This document shows, piece by piece, positions 63,401-64,000 of a stretch of DNA of 64,000 nucleotides (position 1 is the stretch's first letter; each line of letters opens with the position of its first letter). The notes under the pieces were generated by a model. It was given only the letters and a program-made list of their open reading frames with translations, ran no database searches and was not told the origin of the DNA. This DNA is from Paenibacillus woosongensis (GTDB taxonomy: Bacteria > Bacillota > Bacilli > Paenibacillales > Paenibacillaceae), in the NCBI RefSeq assembly GCF_030122845.1, contig NZ_CP126084.1:3596001-3660000 (forward strand), written 5' to 3'. The position numbers and the translations under genes are program-made.

Positions 63401-64000
63401 AGGTGAATTCTGTTTGTTCGATTTCAACGACCTTTGGGAGAAATTCCTGGCGGGCATGAACGAATCCAATGTATCCTGGACCAACTGGACGTACAAGGTC
63501 AGCTCCAATTACGGAAACTGGGGTTATTTCAACAACAATCCAAGCCCGGTTCCTAATATTAACACCGATAGTGCAAGTACAATCGCCTCGAAATGGAGCA
63601 AATTCAATACGGAAAACTTCAGAGCCAACACGACGCTGCAAAATCTGGTGAAAAAATATACCACTGGAACCACGCCGCCTCCAGCTCCGAACGGATATTC
63701 CTATCTCGTATCGCAAGCCAACCAGCAAATCGTCTCTGCAGAAAATTACGGAAACGATCCGCTGGTGGCCAACCGGGCGAGCGCAGGGGATTGGGAGTTG
63801 TTTGAGATCATTACGAACAGCGACGGCACATTATCGTTCAAATCAAAGGTGAACGGTAAATATGTAACTGCGGATCTGAACATCAGCGGCAAGCTGATCG
63901 CTCGCAGCGACACCATTCAGCAGTGGGAGAAGTTCAAGAAAGTTGATTTGCCTGATGGAACAATCGCCTTACAGGCACTGGCCAACAATAAGTATGTGAC
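60414..64000 (+). CDS. Secreted multidomain chitinase-glucanase (CBM32-CBM5-FN3-GH18-GH5-beta-trefoil), C-terminus cut by window edge
   Basis: At least 1195 codons are open to the window end. A signal peptide of about 42 residues is followed by an F5/8C (CBM32-like) domain (about 43-178; NLALGKTAVASS, DGSATTRWAS). A CBM5/12 chitin-binding module follows (about 182-228; YTAGQRVEYGGITYEAKWWT) and a fibronectin III domain (about 245-345). The GH18 domain (about 352-685) has catalytic DGVDLDWEYP with E459. The GH5 domain (about 711-1090) has acid/base E901 in DLLNEPD and nucleophile E998 in FVGEFCLFD. A fascin/ricin-like trefoil starts near 1094. Both active sites look intact, so one exported protein should attack chitin and beta-glucan. 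The ATG follows AGAGGAGA. Confidence 0.92.
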   Translation, partial: MNVNRVHSKPARGKIAWIVFLCLTIVASALGLSAPAPHAIAAESNLALGKTAVASSIENEDFIAANAVDGSATTRWASLQGTDPSWIYVDLGSAQSISKIRLNWEAAYAKSYTIQISNDSGAPSSWTDVYSTVNGVGGVEEIDLSVQDARYVRVYGTERGTEYGYSLYDFEVYGPSDAGAAIINASSYPAWSADIAYTAGQRVEYGGITYEAKWWTLGDPPNLSGEWDVWKVIGPAVPGDDGGNSGTPDTIAPTAPSGLAAGNVTQTSVRLTWNASTDNVGVTGYTVYLNGSQAAAVTNTSADISGLTAGTSYSFTVVAKDEAGNQSPASSALLVTTSAANTPPVPTQQSNKIIAYMASWVTWNANDVKPEQLTHINYAFSLVSGGKATLTNQDANNLRTLVGLKSKNPSLKVLVSVGGWGADGFSDAALTDASRTTFADSIVQLIKTHQLDGVDLDWEYPTNSSAGIKARPEDKQNFTLMLSKIREKLDAQGKIDGKTYLLTIAAGASNGYLNGVEIGKITPLLDWINLMTYDFHGSWDKTTGHHTNLYNRDNSVDAAVKLFKNNGVPASKLVIGGAFYGRGWNGVRNSNNGLDQPVTGGGFDPDYNTIVSQYLNKNGYTRYWDNNAQAPYLFNGSSFITYDDPQSLKLKVQYLKNNNLGGIMFWEYSNDRSGELLGAIYSEMTNGAGNGGENGNVNPGENNGTIPTGIGPDGFLKTSGTVIRDRSGTGNIVNLRGTNLGGWMLQEGWMSPLGVKDEWTLRETLTNRFGADTAESLIATYQNAWLTTKDLDNIKSMGMNVVRVPILYLELMDKYGNWKKDPWSKLDWLVKEAGDRGIYVLLDLHGTFGAQNTFDNSGEVNSDPQLWKNPVYQDRTVRLWEGIAAHYKGNPTIAGYDLLNEPDRVSKQQLNAYYDRLYKAIRAIDPDHTIYMEAAWSWNQLDAPSTYGWTNVVYEMHYYAMAGSEASNWNAQNNLVNNALQGIREHQRNWNVPVFVGEFCLFDFNDLWEKFLAGMNESNVSWTNWTYKVSSNYGNWGYFNNNPSPVPNINTDSASTIASKWSKFNTENFRANTTLQNLVKKYTTGTTPPPAPNGYSYLVSQANQQIVSAENYGNDPLVANRASAGDWELFEIITNSDGTLSFKSKVNGKYVTADLNISGKLIARSDTIQQWEKFKKVDLPDGTIALQALANNKYV

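Overview
The window reads as a chromosomal piece of a Paenibacillus or a close relative (Firmicutes, spore former). The support is the linked order spoIIP-gpr-rpsT-holA-sigma/anti-sigma-comEC-comEB-comEA-comER-leuS, strong AGGAGG ribosome binding sites, a leucine T-box, YesM/YesN-type sensing next to sugar ABC transporters, and many plant and fungal polysaccharide hydrolases. No rRNA, tRNA, CRISPR array, phage module or insertion sequence was seen.

Layout. 1-13.7 kb is conserved housekeeping: sporulation (spoIIP, cut by the window edge, and gpr), ribosomal protein S20, DNA polymerase III delta, an ECF sigma factor with its anti-sigma factor, the late competence genes and leuS with a full T-box leader. 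14.1-16.8 kb is a three-gene ABC exporter-type system. 17-19.4 kb is a hexuronate operon, kduI-DeoR regulator-kduD. 19.5-20.4 kb is decayed DNA (GH28 and sensor-kinase remnants). 20.6-25.4 kb has an AraC regulator divergent from four alternating sugar-isomerase/epimerase and Gfo/Idh/MocA dehydrogenase genes. 25.5-32.8 kb holds a broken GH43 gene, an FGGY kinase, a split transketolase and an L-fucose-isomerase-like protein, divergent from a LacI regulator across an array of ACTAAAC repeats. 33-40.2 kb is arabinan-oriented: an ArsR-like regulator, GH51 arabinofuranosidase, GH127 beta-L-arabinofuranosidase and an AraC regulator. 40.3-41.9 kb is a peptide-signalling locus. 42-45.9 kb is M20-MFS-M20. 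46-48 kb carries RNase J and a small excisionase-type HTH gene. 48.2-59.9 kb is one long minus-strand cluster for oligosaccharide sensing, import and hydrolysis. From 60.4 kb to the end lies a very large secreted GH18-GH5 enzyme, cut by the window edge.

How it works together. Most of 17-60 kb is a carbohydrate-utilisation region for plant cell wall material (pectin, arabinan, xylan side chains) and, at the end, fungal wall. Each substrate block has its own local regulator. Three hydrolase genes (GH28, GH43, GH88/105) are decayed while the intracellular catabolic genes beside them are intact, so this lineage appears to have lost extracellular pectin attack at this locus.

The most interesting element is a 38-codon gene (40332-40448, minus) that is easily missed. 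It overlaps the 3' end of an HTH-TPR receptor gene and encodes an export-type propeptide ending in EHGIGY. Together they look like a complete RRNPP quorum-sensing pair of the AimR/AloR type, with its own strong promoter, a palindromic candidate operator and a terminator. The AT-rich ligand-binding half of the receptor differs sharply in composition from its DNA-binding half.
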